Source: Cranoglanis bouderius
Taxonomy: Eukaryota > Chordata > Actinopteri > Siluriformes > Cranoglanididae
Length of the DNA stretch: 64,000 nucleotides
Assembly (NCBI GenBank): GCA_023630585.1
Contig: CM042535.1
Span: 36,198,899-36,262,898, forward strand
Direction of reading: 5' to 3'
The notes under the pieces were generated by a model. That model did no database searches. It saw only the letters and a program-made list of their open reading frames with translations, and was not told where the DNA came from. Positions 10,215 to 20,615 of the stretch are shown here, piece by piece. A program made the translations under genes and the position numbers. Every line of letters starts with the position of its first letter. Positions within the stretch are counted from its first letter, which is position 1.

Positions 10215-10770
10215 TGGCACAGTTCTTTGACTGCAGATCAAGTTAAAAGGCTGAAAAGTGTGCAGATATGGGTTTGTAAAATTATACTTGGTCAAAGGTA
10301 TTTAGGGCACTCGGATTCTTTCTGTCTCCTTGGACTGTGCACTCTAGCAGAGAGACGAATTCGACTGAGTCTCGACTTTGCCAGAAAGCTATTCAAGTCT
10401 AGTTTCAGAGACTGGCTACCCCTGCTCAGGGAGGAGCTTACAGGTCACCAGACAAGGAACTCAAATAATCTGACAATCCCAAGATGTCGAACTGAGAGAT
10501 ATCGGAGATCACCCATTCCCTATATGTGCAGACTTCTAAATGATTGTGGATTTTAGAAATTACCTTTGTAATATGGTGTGTTTGATGTTAGATTAGTAAT
10601 CTGTATATCTTAATACTGTATGTTTTTCAATTTTGTTTATTTTAAATTGTGGTTTAGGTGGTATTGACGTTTTATCATAACAGCGAAAATAAGTCAGTGT
10701 TCTTCACTGACGAACGTCTTGAAGAACCTGTAATAATGCTGAAAAAGTCAATAAACAATAATAAACAATA
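10215..10770 (+). mobile_element. 5'-truncated non-LTR retrotransposon (LINE) 3' end, copy 1
   Basis: The open frame 10,227-10,556 (LTADQVKRLKSVQ, CKIILGQRYLG, FARKLFKS, SPIPYMCRLLN) matches the C-terminal tail of LINE reverse-transcriptase ORFs of the jockey/CR1-like type, downstream of the polymerase domain. A 3' untranslated stretch follows and ends in 'aacaataataaacaataaa' near 10,770. The RT active site is absent, as expected from 5' truncation. The clade is not certain. Copy 2 is at 61,450-62,005. Confidence 0.65.
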
Positions 10771-12350
10771 AATCCATTTGCTAGTTTTTACTACAGGAGC
10801 AATAAAGTCAGAAAACCTAAAGCTACAGGACGTAAGATTTTAGAGTTTAGAAAAACCCCTCATTGTAGAAAAATGCTATTGTAAACTACAGCTGTACAAT
10901 AATAAAAGAAATAGAGCTCTTCTACCACCTAAATCCGATGATTACACATTTATCTGCACAAACGCACTTCATTAGTGGCAGATTATGGTCTCTAATAGGT
11001 GGATGCTATATTTAAGTCAAGACGTTACAGGTAGAAATGGTCACATCAGTCATTTTTCAGATTTTTTTTCTTTTTTCATAAATTGCATATATAACATGTC
11101 TCCTCTGTAGAAATAAACATGTCAAATCTCAATGTCTCATAACTCAACTTTCAACATACTGTCAGGTCAACGGCGTTGGTGAACTCAGTCTCCCAGAACA
11201 CACAGTGGCCTTCAAACGTGGCCGCCTCGGACTACACTCCCCAAAAGAGGCCCGTGCACAGACATTTTAGGGGGGGGGGGGGGGGCAGGGACTCGAGTGA
11301 AAATCTTTTAATTATTACACAATTATTTATTTATTTTAATACCCATACACTCGTGCAGGTGTTTAATACTCAATAGAGTTCTAGAAAATTACCAATTCAC
11401 AAAGAGACAATGGTCTTTATTATTCACTAGTTCTACATAATGGCAATTTTTGTCTAACCTTATTAAATGTATGTGATGTTTCATGTCAAATTCATTTTAT
11501 TTTGAAATGTAATTATACATGAAATCTAATCAATAAATTCATTGACAATAATAAGACGCTATAGGGCTGTTACCAATCACATGAAATCAGTATCAACAAA
11601 ACACAGACTGTTCATTGAGATCATTGAGAAAACATCAATGAGAAAATGGAACAAAATCAGCAAATACAAATCAAACAGTGAGACACTGGCAGTCAGTCTG
11701 CTTTCTATATGTTTATTAGCAATAGAAGGATACAGATATACTCCAGAACAGACAAGTACAAAGATAATTATAAGATAATCCTTTATGGATCATGAAGTTC
11801 TCACTGCATAGCACGGAGGATTCACTTGTGGAAACACCTTCCCTTCTTACATCTCCTTCCCCCTGCCTCCTCAACTGTTTCTCTTTGGGAAACCTTCAAC
11901 GTGTGAGAAAGGTTAGCCAGCCAACTAACTACAGCAAGATTCACAATATGTCAGACGCTCGGCCGAAACGAGGAGAAAGATGTTTGGAGAAAAACGGCAA
12001 TATAGATGAAAATCTCGATTATGGGTAATTTAGTTTATAATACAAAGTATAATATAAGCTGCGACTTTATAAGAAATCATGTAAACTTTGTGTAAGTTAT
12101 TAATATTCTGGGTCTGGTGGCAAATTAGCTATCAACATAATGTTATAATGACCAAATGCAACCAGAAACAACTGTTCAGTCTTACCTGTGAAAGGTAATT
12201 CCCCGAGATCTGGATTGGATTGTGTGATGGTTTCTTCAGCCCCAAGCTGCACACGAGTCTGGCATCTTTTCTCCAGTCCAGTTATGAGATTTATGGCATG
12301 TTTCCCGGTCCAATATGGCGGCGATGTTGACGTACGAACCAGCTGCCAAT
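10771..12350. other. No gene seen, copy 1
   Basis: AT-rich DNA with a G-run at 11,271-11,286 and GC-rich sequence at 11,165-11,250 that could be part of an unclassified repeat. Short frames at 11,542-11,778 and 11,792-12,028 have no recognisable domain, and I do not call them genes. Copy 2 equivalent: 62,006-63,605. Confidence 0.45.
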
Positions 12351-12359
12351 GCGGCGTCT

Positions 12360-12590
12360 GTGTATTTATATGTCTGTGGTGCTGTGGATCAAATTCAACA
12401 ACCTGAATACAGAAAGCAACCAGTTACAGACCAGTTCCAACACACTGACTACAGAGAGAGACCAGTTACAGACCAGTTAAAACACCCTGACTATAGAGAG
12501 AGACCAGTTACAGACCAGTTAAAACACCCTGACTATAGAGAGAGACCAGTTACAGACCAGTTACCATGTAAATGTCCACTATGATCAACA
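12360..12590 (+). pseudogene. C-type lectin transmembrane/neck pseudo-exon, copy 1
   Basis: 'gtgctgtggatcaaattcaa' followed by 42-bp units is the end of the transmembrane segment and the coiled-coil neck of the lectin family in this window (LWIKFNNL, then ERDQLQTS). In the lectin frame two units carry AGTTAAAAC where functional copies have AGTTACAAC, which makes TAA stops. The signal-anchor core upstream is decayed, and no lectin-domain exons follow before the duplication ends. Copy 2 is at 63,611-63,841 with the same two stops. Confidence 0.8.
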
Positions 12591-12599
12591 GACAATTAT

Positions 12600-13495
12600 C
12601 AATTTTACAATTACAAGTTGCTTAGTTTTAACGTAGCCTTCAAATTTAATTTAACACTTACACCTGCCCTCTACCAGCTGCAACATCTGCCTTTTAAAAA
12701 TACTTGATTTATTTCTGTTCAAAGTGCAGTGTTTTCACAAGAAGTTCACATTATCACCAGAAACATGGAACAGATGACGTGAGATATTTAACTTCCAAAT
12801 CTCTGCATTTCAGCTGAAGTCATTACTGTCGTGATTTACTGCTTCGTTTATTGAGCCATTAATACAACAGAAAAGCTGAATCCCAAATCAATCCCTACCT
12901 ACATTTCTCACATTACACCATCTTCCTGCTACCATGGAGCCATATGGGATTCAGTCACGAAAGACAGGGTGCCGTGGTGGGATTTTCTGCTTGAATGGCA
13001 TTTGCACTTCGTTTAGATGAACAGCAGGGGGCAGTATGACTTTGAGCTCCACATCCATCCAGACAGGTGTGTGATGTGAAGAGCCCTTACAGTGTTATGG
13101 TGCTCCTTACATTGTGCAGAAATCACGTCCATTATTTAGTTAAAAATTAATTCAATAAATATGCCTATGATCATAAATAATAAAATGAGTAAATGCAGCA
13201 ATAAATATATGTACAAGTTTTAAAAATGTTACAAAATTGAATTAACAAATAACACGAAATTCATTATTATAAAACATTATATTAAAAAATATTTTTGATT
13301 TCATAATGCCCTTTTTCATGTAATATGTTTTCTATTTTTCATTAAACAGACCTTGAGAGTGTGTCATGACGAACATACTTTTAAAAGCCTTGAAATAACA
13401 GCAGCTACAAATAAATTAATGTCTTTATTGAGATTTATTTCCGTAACAGGTTTGTCCATGAAACTAGTAAATTAAACCAACTTCACATAATCAAA

Positions 13496-13554
<59 letters not shown>

Positions 13555-14160
13555 GAAGCCATTAGACTCCCAGAAGTAGCTATAATGTTGCTGTGCTGGT
13601 GTTATCAAGTGTGCATGTGGTTCACCTTTAATTAGCTTTTAAAATAAAACTAAAGAGACAGATCAGTGGTCCTTAAAGTACTTTTAATTCATTTTTAAAG
13701 CTGTACTATATTCCAGTTTCCAGGTTAAATATACTAAAACTACAAAAGCTGTAGGCTTCCCTTATGTGGTTCCACACCAGTAACAAGGAAAATTACAGTT
13801 TGCTGCCTTTATTTCGGGTCACAGTTTAAAAATAAGAGATTAAACCGAGTGGGATCAAGTGTCTAATTTAGTTAATTTCCTGATTAATGTCTCTGACTCC
13901 TTTACACATGATTTTATACGGAGCTGCTGCACGCGCACAGCTGATTTCTCCACTGTACATCGTTTGAATTTATTTGTCTGTTTTTTCTGAAGTCTCTGAG
14001 GAAATGATAATAAACTCCATCCCTCTCTGAAAACGGAAAAAATGAAGTTAAAGTTTTCGCTGCTCATCGCACTGCAGCCGGTGGTTTCTAATTATTTTCA
14101 GCTCGTGGCTCATATCAACAGTCCACGCTGACACCGTGACCCACGTGACTCTCTGACTGA
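12600..14160. other. No gene seen upstream of the PSD-like gene
   Basis: Mostly AT-rich non-coding sequence. It contains a (GAT)n microsatellite at about 13,500-13,552. The last 300 bp turn more GC-rich towards the promoter of the Sec7-PH gene. Confidence 0.5.
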
Positions 14161-14182
14161 AAGCCGCTTGCAGCCCCCTCCG

Positions 14183-14256
14183 TGACGTCACCGAATGTTC
14201 GATTTGGAAGGGCGCTATGGAGCTGTGACGTAAGAGACGTCTCAGCTCATATAAAG
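14183..14256 (+). promoter_or_regulatory. Core promoter of the PSD-like gene: CRE sites and TATA box
   Basis: A perfect palindromic CRE (TGACGTCA, 14,183-14,190), a CRE-like TGACGTAA (14,226-14,233) and a TATA box (TATAAAG, 14,250-14,256) lie 80-150 bp before the ATG at 14,336. The TATA spacing predicts transcription starting near 14,280. CREB/ATF binding is inferred from the motifs. Confidence 0.65.
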
Positions 14257-14335
14257 GCGGCTGCACACAGCACGAGCGTTAATCACTGCTGATTAGTTAC
14301 TACGATTTCGCTAGAGAACGACGGACTAAAACGAG

Positions 14336-15640
14336 ATGGATAAGTTATATAATGTTCTTCCATCAGAAAACACTGATGAACAGGGAGAAGTTGCATCCAG
14401 AGCAACAGAACAGAGATATGCTGCGACTGGATTTACAAAACAGGAAGAAGTTGTGAGAAACTTCCAAGTGAAATTGTCCTTTTGTCAGGACAGAGAAACC
14501 TATCTGAAAGGGCAAATCTTTGGCAGGTATCTCTACCACCAAGAGGCCTACAGATGTCCGGAGATTATCCGGCAACTGAGTAAGGATATGGAATTAGCCA
14601 AGGTAACAATGAATGCGTACGTCACGTACTTTAAGTTTGGATCGATGTCTCTGAACGAGGCTCTCAGATCGTTCCTCGGAGTGCTTTGGCCAGAGGATGA
14701 ACCTGAGATTCAGAGTGTGCTTATAACTCTCTTTTCTCATTGGTACCTTGTGTGCACTGGAGAGCCGTCCGACTTACAGCCTGCAGTGTACTACATGAGC
14801 TGGGCCATGATCATACTGAACGCTGAACTGAATGGCAGTCACAAAGGGAGGAAAAGGACGTGTGAAGAATTTATAGCGAACGTGAAAAGTGCGGGTTGCG
14901 ACTTACAGTACAATCGGAAACACCTGATGGACATCTACAAATCGATCAAAAGGAAGCCGCTGAAAATGTTCGGAGTAAAGACTAGATATGAAGCTGCGGA
15001 CAAAAAGGAAAGATCGAAACCAGATAACTCATCATTTGGGACTGACAACAACCCTACTACCTCTGTCCACAAAACAGGAACTCTCGTCTGCAAAAGAGTT
15101 ATGGATGAGCATGCAAGAAAAACCAGAAAGGGCCAGAGAGCATGGAAACCGTTTTCTGCAGTTCTAAAAGGCATGGTTCTGTATTTACAGAAAGGCTCAT
15201 CTGACTTGTGTGAGGCAGACGACAAGAATGCCATCAGTCTGCATCATGCCGTGGCACAGCCTGTAGATTACAGAAAGAGGCCTCATGTGCTGTGCCTCAG
15301 GACTGCAGACTCCAGACTCTTCTACTTCCAGGCCGAGAGTGAAGTAGAGCAGGCATCATGGGTTGCGATCATTAACCGCATCGCCGCCCGTTACTCTGCT
15401 CCTCCACTCACTTCAGCTTCAGACGACATGGAGGCACATCACCCTCAGGTCCTACCTTCATTCCCCAGCACTCTGACTCTAGAGCAGCAGTTCGAGTCCC
15501 ACAAGGACCAGTTAAAGAGGGTTTCGGTGCAGGAAGTGCAGGAGGTGAAGCGCTACACGACATATGTGAGAGCGTTACAGGAGCTTGTTGCAGAAGAAGA
15601 TGCCGGAGAAAGCTGCAGCAACTCAAATTTGCATCAGTGA
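14336..15640 (+). CDS. PH and SEC7 domain-containing (PSD/EFA6-like) protein, intronless
   Basis: 434 residues in one uninterrupted frame. Residues about 55-215 resemble a Sec7 domain, the GTP-exchange module for ARF6 in EFA6/PSD proteins. Residues about 245-355 are the PSD-type PH domain (GTLVCKRV, GQRAWKPFSAVLKGMVLYLQ, LCLRTADSRLFYFQAE), followed by a coiled-coil-like tail (EQQFESHKDQLKRVS). The Sec7 glutamic-finger position seems to be Glu122 in WPEDEPE, but the second Sec7 motif reads LNAELN instead of the usual LNTDLH, so exchange activity may be altered. Vertebrate PSD genes are multi-exon, so this looks like an old retrocopy that gained a promoter. Intact length, TATA/CRE upstream and AATAAA downstream argue it is expressed. 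Which PSD paralogue was the parent is not clear. Confidence 0.85.
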   Translation: MDKLYNVLPSENTDEQGEVASRATEQRYAATGFTKQEEVVRNFQVKLSFCQDRETYLKGQIFGRYLYHQEAYRCPEIIRQLSKDMELAKVTMNAYVTYFKFGSMSLNEALRSFLGVLWPEDEPEIQSVLITLFSHWYLVCTGEPSDLQPAVYYMSWAMIILNAELNGSHKGRKRTCEEFIANVKSAGCDLQYNRKHLMDIYKSIKRKPLKMFGVKTRYEAADKKERSKPDNSSFGTDNNPTTSVHKTGTLVCKRVMDEHARKTRKGQRAWKPFSAVLKGMVLYLQKGSSDLCEADDKNAISLHHAVAQPVDYRKRPHVLCLRTADSRLFYFQAESEVEQASWVAIINRIAARYSAPPLTSASDDMEAHHPQVLPSFPSTLTLEQQFESHKDQLKRVSVQEVQEVKRYTTYVRALQELVAEEDAGESCSNSNLHQ

Positions 15641-15703
15641 CTTCCACAAAGAGGATAACAACAATGTGCAGAAACATATTAAATATTACTAGTTACAAAA
15701 ATC

Positions 15704-15709
15704 AATAAA
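15704..15709 (+). terminator. Polyadenylation signal of the PSD-like gene
   Basis: AATAAA 64 bp after the stop codon, giving a very short 3' UTR. Confidence 0.6.
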
Positions 15710-15769
15710 GATCATTCAAATGATACAGTGATGGCTCTGATACTGTTCTATGTGTGTCTAATACGATAT

Positions 15770-15885
15770 ACAGTGGGTATAGAAAAGAATCACCCTCCTT
15801 TAAAATAATCACATTTTGTTGCTTTTCAGCCTGAAATGAAGACGGACAGTTTTTGTTTTATCCAGCTGTATTTAGAAAAATAGGA
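15770..15885 (+). mobile_element. Tc1-like terminal repeat fragment
   Basis: 'acagtgggtatagaaaagaa' and about 110 bp of following sequence match 37,466-37,575. Only one end is present here. It lies between the PSD-like gene and lectin gene A. Confidence 0.6.
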
Positions 15886-15998
15886 GACACCGTGATGGTT
15901 ACAGAGTTATTAACAGTAATGAGGTTTTTTATAGCACACTGACCTGCACAGATAAAAATGTAAATTCAATTTACTGCTTTTCATTCACATACAGCAGT

Positions 15999-16389
15999 TC
16001 AGTTAAAGATTGTCTTCTCACAGGTCCAAATAAACTGATAATAACAGGGAAAATCAGCCCAGTTCCAGACAGGATCAGACATTTCACCAGTTATAACACA
16101 GTCCTCATCTCCTACTCTACTGTTGGGTTCTCCATTTCCCCAATACCTGAAGGAGAGAATCAGAGGATCCGCTGTGTTTCTCAGGGCACTGAAGTGTCAC
16201 TAACTCATCATCATGAGAAAATATTATTATTCCAGTGATTTCTTACCCAGTGGTCAGTGGGGTACCGTCCACCCACTTCCACTCGCTATCGCTGTCTCTG
16301 TCATTCAGTCCAATCCAAGCTTTTCCATTGCTCAGGGTTTTATTGATGAAGACCTGTCATGGTTGTAGTAAAATATGAGAATTAATAAG

Positions 16390-16458
<69 letters not shown>

Positions 16459-17587
16459 TGTTCCTCTCTGCTGTTTATGATCACCAGGTCTGCTCCTCTC
16501 TCTCTGCAGTCCTTTCTGCTCTCATCCCAGCTCTTCTTCTCAGTAGACATGTAGTAAAAACTGGAGCTGAAATACATCCATCCTGGATCCAGATTTATAT
16601 AACAGGTTAATATCAGTGTGCTCATTAATAATGTTAACATTTATATAATAACATCTCATAAAGTATCACTCACTCACCCAGTTTAGAAAACTTCTGGAGT
16701 TCCTCTCTATCCCTCTGTAACTGGTCTCTCTCTGTAGTCAGGGTGTTGTAACTGGTCTGTAACTGGTCTCTCTCTGTAGTCAGGGTGTGGTAACTGGTCT
16801 GTAACTGGTCTCTCTCTGTAGTCAGGATGTTGAATTTGATCCACAGCACTGTGATGGCAGTCAGCAGGAGAACACACAGCAGCCCCACACACACTGCAGT
16901 CACTCTGTAACATCTGCTCCTTGTATTGTCTCCTCCTAATGGGGAATGGACACAGAAAAGCATGTGCTTTTATCTTATTTGCATATTCCCAATATCTAAT
17001 CAAACTTAACACATAGAAATGAGAAATTTGTCTTTTTCTCAAATATGTATAAATTTTTTTTTAAATATATATATTTAAAAAAAAAAAAACACTGTTTAAT
17101 GATGAATGATGGTGCTGCTGTTGGTCACAGATTCTCCCTCGGGGTATGGTGTGTTTCCCAGCTCGACAAGCACTGCATGTACTTTTTCCTTATTTTGCCG
17201 TGTGTTTTTGTTCTGGATTTGCTCCTGTCTCCGCCCTTTTCTTGTCACTGGTTTACTTTGCCAGTGTGTGCAGCTGTTCTGGATTTAGCTTTTGATTCGT
17301 TTGTCCTTTTTTATTCCATGCTGTTTCCTTGTTCTGGGTTTCCCACTTTCGCTTGTTATGGGTTGCGGATCCAAATCGGAACACAAGAGCGTTGTCAATA
17401 AACAGGCAAACGTCAGGCGAGCGACAAACAGACTAGAGGAGACAAAAACCAGAATCCATACAGCAGAGAGCGAAGCGAGATCAAAAATCAAGAAGAGTCT
17501 AGACGAGAAACAAGGTTCCGTATATGAACTGTGAAACCGCAGGATGATACTTTGCACTGTGTGGATGTAACTGAAGGTGTTATATAC

Positions 17588-17630
<43 letters not shown>

Positions 17631-18961
17631 CCTGAGTGATCAGATCACAAGTGGACCATCGAGACGCATAGCCTTTCACACCTGGCATTATGAATGTTTT
17701 TATAGTGATCCTGCATTCAAACTGCTTTGTATTTTCCATCAAAAACATACAGGTGTGAGTTACACACAGGTACGAACCCTTTAATAGACTGAATGCATCT
17801 CTGAGAAAATCAGCTTAAGCACCAGTTTATGAAACTGGGACTGAAGTATTCCTTTTCACTTCCTCATACCCCTGTCCTTGCTCCTTTTTTTAATAGCAAA
17901 TTAAGAACTACTTCTATATAGCACTTTTTGTTTTATTAATATTTGTGGCCTTTAATAACTTCTTTTTCTTTGTTGTTACAAGTTGTGGAGTTAAACATTT
18001 CATACTACACAGTGTAAAGATATTTTGAAGTATGTGTATTGTTAAACTGCAACGGACTGTTATCCCATCTGAGGTGAATTCTCCTGACTTGCTCCCGGTG
18101 TTACAGGGATTAGCCCCGGAGCCCCTTGTTAAATCTAATTGTTAAATCTAAATGCTCTGTTCATTAAAGTAATTATAAATATGAATTAGAAAATGGCAGA
18201 CATATAATATATTGCACTATGTACTAACGTACACTATATATGTGTATATGTGTTAATGAATATTGTGGAATGTCAGTGACACAAGTTTCTGTTATCACTC
18301 ACATTATAGCAGATATTAACAGCCAGAGTGTTTGCTTACAGTATACAGTATACGAGTCCATGTGTTGCTGCATTAGAAACACTAAGGTATTAGAACGAGC
18401 TCTTGTATACATGTGTATATATATACAGTACTATGCAACAGTTTTAGGCACATGCAAAGAAATGCTGTAGAGCAAAGATGCCTTCAAAATAATGAAATTA
18501 AATGTTTCTACATTTTTTTTTTAAAAATACCGTAAAGAGCAATAAACAGTAGTAAATGAAATAAAGTCAATATTTGGTGTGACAAAAAAAAAAAAAAAAA
18601 ATTAAAATAATAGTCTCCGGTACAATGTGTGCAGTTTTATAAGGAAATGAGCTGGTAAGTTTTATTGAGCATCTTACAGAACCAGACACAGTTCTTCTGG
18701 ACACTTTGACTTTCGCACTCGCTTCTTATTTCTGCAGCGAAACCCAGCAGCCTTCATTGTGTTTTTTGTCTGAAAAGTGTCTCTTATGTAATACACTGCT
18801 TTCTTTAATGACATTTTTCTGTAACATTTAATTTTGTGCTAGAAAACTAATGTTTGGGAATCTGAAATGTTTTTTGTACTGACCTGATAATATAGAAGTC
18901 ATAAAATAAAAAAATAAAAAATAAAAATAAAAAAATTAGGGTGCCTAAAACTTTTGCACAG

Positions 18962-19030
<69 letters not shown>

Positions 19031-19175
19031 CTGCACCTGAGTTCGCAGGATCCTGGTTGTTCTTGTTCCAGCGAGGCTCCAATTTCAGCTCATTCGCATA
19101 AATGCCTTCATCTGACTGAAATGTGTTATATGCAGTAACTCCTGCGTCTGCGTATACATCCTGACTCATCTCCAT
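15999..19175 (-). CDS. C-type lectin receptor A (type II, CD209/CLEC4-like), complete
   Basis: Five exons on the minus strand: 19,037-19,175, 16,678-16,935, 16,458-16,582, 16,247-16,353 and 15,999-16,146. All junctions are GT-AG with matching phases, giving 258 residues. Exon 1 is the cytoplasmic tail with three Tyr (VYADAG, AYNTFQ, IYANEL), none a canonical ITIM. Exon 2 has a Leu-rich signal anchor (GLLCVLLLTAITVLW) and a coiled-coil neck of 14-residue units (LTTERDQLQTSYNT). Exons 3-5 form the lectin domain with the four core Cys, WIGL and EPN. The usual WND is WAD, and FIWTCEK differs slightly from the common FICEK. EPN predicts mannose-type Ca2+-dependent sugar binding, weakened if the Asn ligand is really lost. 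The protein should sit at the cell surface as an innate immune receptor. The exact orthologue is unknown. Confidence 0.88.
16383..16457. repeat. (CT)n/(GA)n microsatellite filling a lectin A intron
   Basis: The 104-bp intron between lectin exons 3 and 4 is mostly (GA)n in the gene's direction, and the repeat begins within the 5' splice donor (GTGAGAGAGA). The same intron holds GA tracts in lectins B and E. Confidence 0.9.
17588..17628. repeat. (GT)n microsatellite in intron 1 of lectin A
   Basis: Simple dinucleotide run. The flanking 17,100-17,550 resembles the 5' part of an LTR-type sequence, but no boundaries could be set. Confidence 0.85.
18426..18966. mobile_element. Tc1/mariner-type MITE in intron 1 of lectin A
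   Basis: The ends are inverted: 'cagtactatgcaacagtttt' at the left, and the right end reads 'cagtactgtgcaaaagtttt' on the minus strand. The core of about 540 bp has no coding capacity. TA precedes the left end. The right flank has expanded into a (GT)n microsatellite (18,964-19,028) just next to exon 1 of lectin A. Confidence 0.7.
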
Positions 19176-19291
19176 TCTGCACTCGTCACCCGTTAGAAAT
19201 CAGCCTGAATTTAAACCAGATCAGTCCTGACTGCTGTCTAGGTCTTAGGTCTACGTTTCGTTCTCAAGCTAGAAGTGGTAATGCCACTTAT

Positions 19292-19300
19292 AGAGGAAGT
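19292..19300 (-). promoter_or_regulatory. ETS/PU.1-like site upstream of lectin A
   Basis: AGAGGAAGT on the plus strand, 117-125 bp before the lectin A start codon. A site of the same core and orientation (ACTTCCTT in the gene's direction) lies at a similar distance before the exon at 33,098. PU.1 drives many myeloid lectin genes. Its use here is inferred. Confidence 0.35.
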
Positions 19301-19329
19301 TCCAGTGATAATGTTATTCAAGGCTACGT

Positions 19330-20610
19330 CACTCTATTTCACCTGCACTTTCTGCAGGTTCTGGGTTTGTGAGTCTTTGTGTTTGCGGCGCTCTGGTGGA
19401 GTGTTGAGCTATTACTGTTGATGTACTCCTGAAAAACTAAAAGCGAAAACAATGAGTAAGTAAGGAATCAAACACTTAAGAAAATAATCAACAAGTTACT
19501 GCTATCACCCCAAAGTTGATTATTTTCCTTTAACATGTATTAAAGAAGCATTAATGTAATTAATGTCATATAACGGATAAAATGTACTTTTTACCCATTT
19601 ATAGTTACATTTAATGTAGTAATTGTGGCGTGTGCAAAAGTTTCAACACCCTTCCAGTTGATAAGTCAGAACTTAATGGACTCATTGGGCCTTAAGTGAC
19701 ACATTAGGATTCGTTTGGCAGGTCAAGAGCTCCGTATATTGTTTCAACGTAAGCTGTACAATATTGTGCACCATACTTTACATTATTGCGCTTTCTGAAT
19801 TTCTTTTGTGTTGTGATCATAACACTAGGTGGTTTTTGTTCGTTTGCTTGCCATGGTAATGTCTTTTTGTGGATTAATGAACCCTTTTACGAATAAATTA
19901 TTTTTTTAAAACAATCCAGATTCTTTACCAATATGTCATATGAATGTCAACTTTTTTTTATCACTTTATTAAATTGTAAACAGATGGTTCATGTGTGGGA
20001 ATACCATTAGTAAAACACCTGAAATGTAAAAAAAAAAAAGAAAAAAAAGAAAAGAAAGAAAATTACACCTCAAATTTTAAAAAAGAAGCTGTTATATATA
20101 AATAAATATAGTAATATTCTTGATGTAAAAAAAATCATACAGTTTTAGCATATTCCCCGTATCCCTACAAGGTGATTAAAATAGAATTAGGCACTAATTC
20201 TGATGAATTCGAAACACTGCAGACAGTCGGTCAGAACTGGGTGTGATGACCCTTAGTTGAAGAGAATCACCAGGCAGTTTCCAAAGTTCTCTCAATGAGT
20301 TTACTGAATGTGACTTTCTTGGGCATACAAGTGTGGTTCTGAAACGATTTAACATACAAGTTAAACTGAGTGATTCATTCACATAAGTATTTCACAAACA
20401 TAAATGCCAGTTAAATAAATGAAAAATACTCTTTGATAAGGGAATAAAGGCATTAATAAAGCATTTCTAGGAGGATGTCGAATGGTTATTCTCTATTAAC
20501 CCTCAAGGGGGCGCCACGTGAACTTTAGCTGATTATCGCGAAATGATACAATCATCTGACCTCAACATATCACTTTGGATTGCATATAAACAATAATAAC
20601 CGTAGGATAT
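19330..20610. other. Intergenic, no gene seen
   Basis: AT-rich sequence with A-runs (20,028-20,075). The only open frames are short and without recognisable domains. Confidence 0.5.
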
Positions 20611-20615
20611 ATATA

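Larger units (their letters stand above)
1..12749. repeat. Large direct segmental duplication, copy 1
   Basis: This block matches 51,393-64,000 in the same orientation almost base for base, with scattered substitutions and small indels, many of them in tandem repeats. Position 1 pairs with 51,393 and position 12,749 with 64,000. The left edge is cut by the window, so the true boundary is not visible. It carries the LTR element, Tc1 and EnSpm relics, a LINE end and a lectin pseudo-exon in the same order as copy 2. Confidence 0.97.

Noticed and set aside
11542..12028. Two 78-codon frames conserved in copy 2
   Set aside because: Conservation only reflects the recent duplication. No domain, promoter or splice context.
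17045..17557. Overlapping 80-118-codon frames in intron 1 of lectin A
   Set aside because: They lie in LTR-like non-coding sequence in the intron and show no domain.
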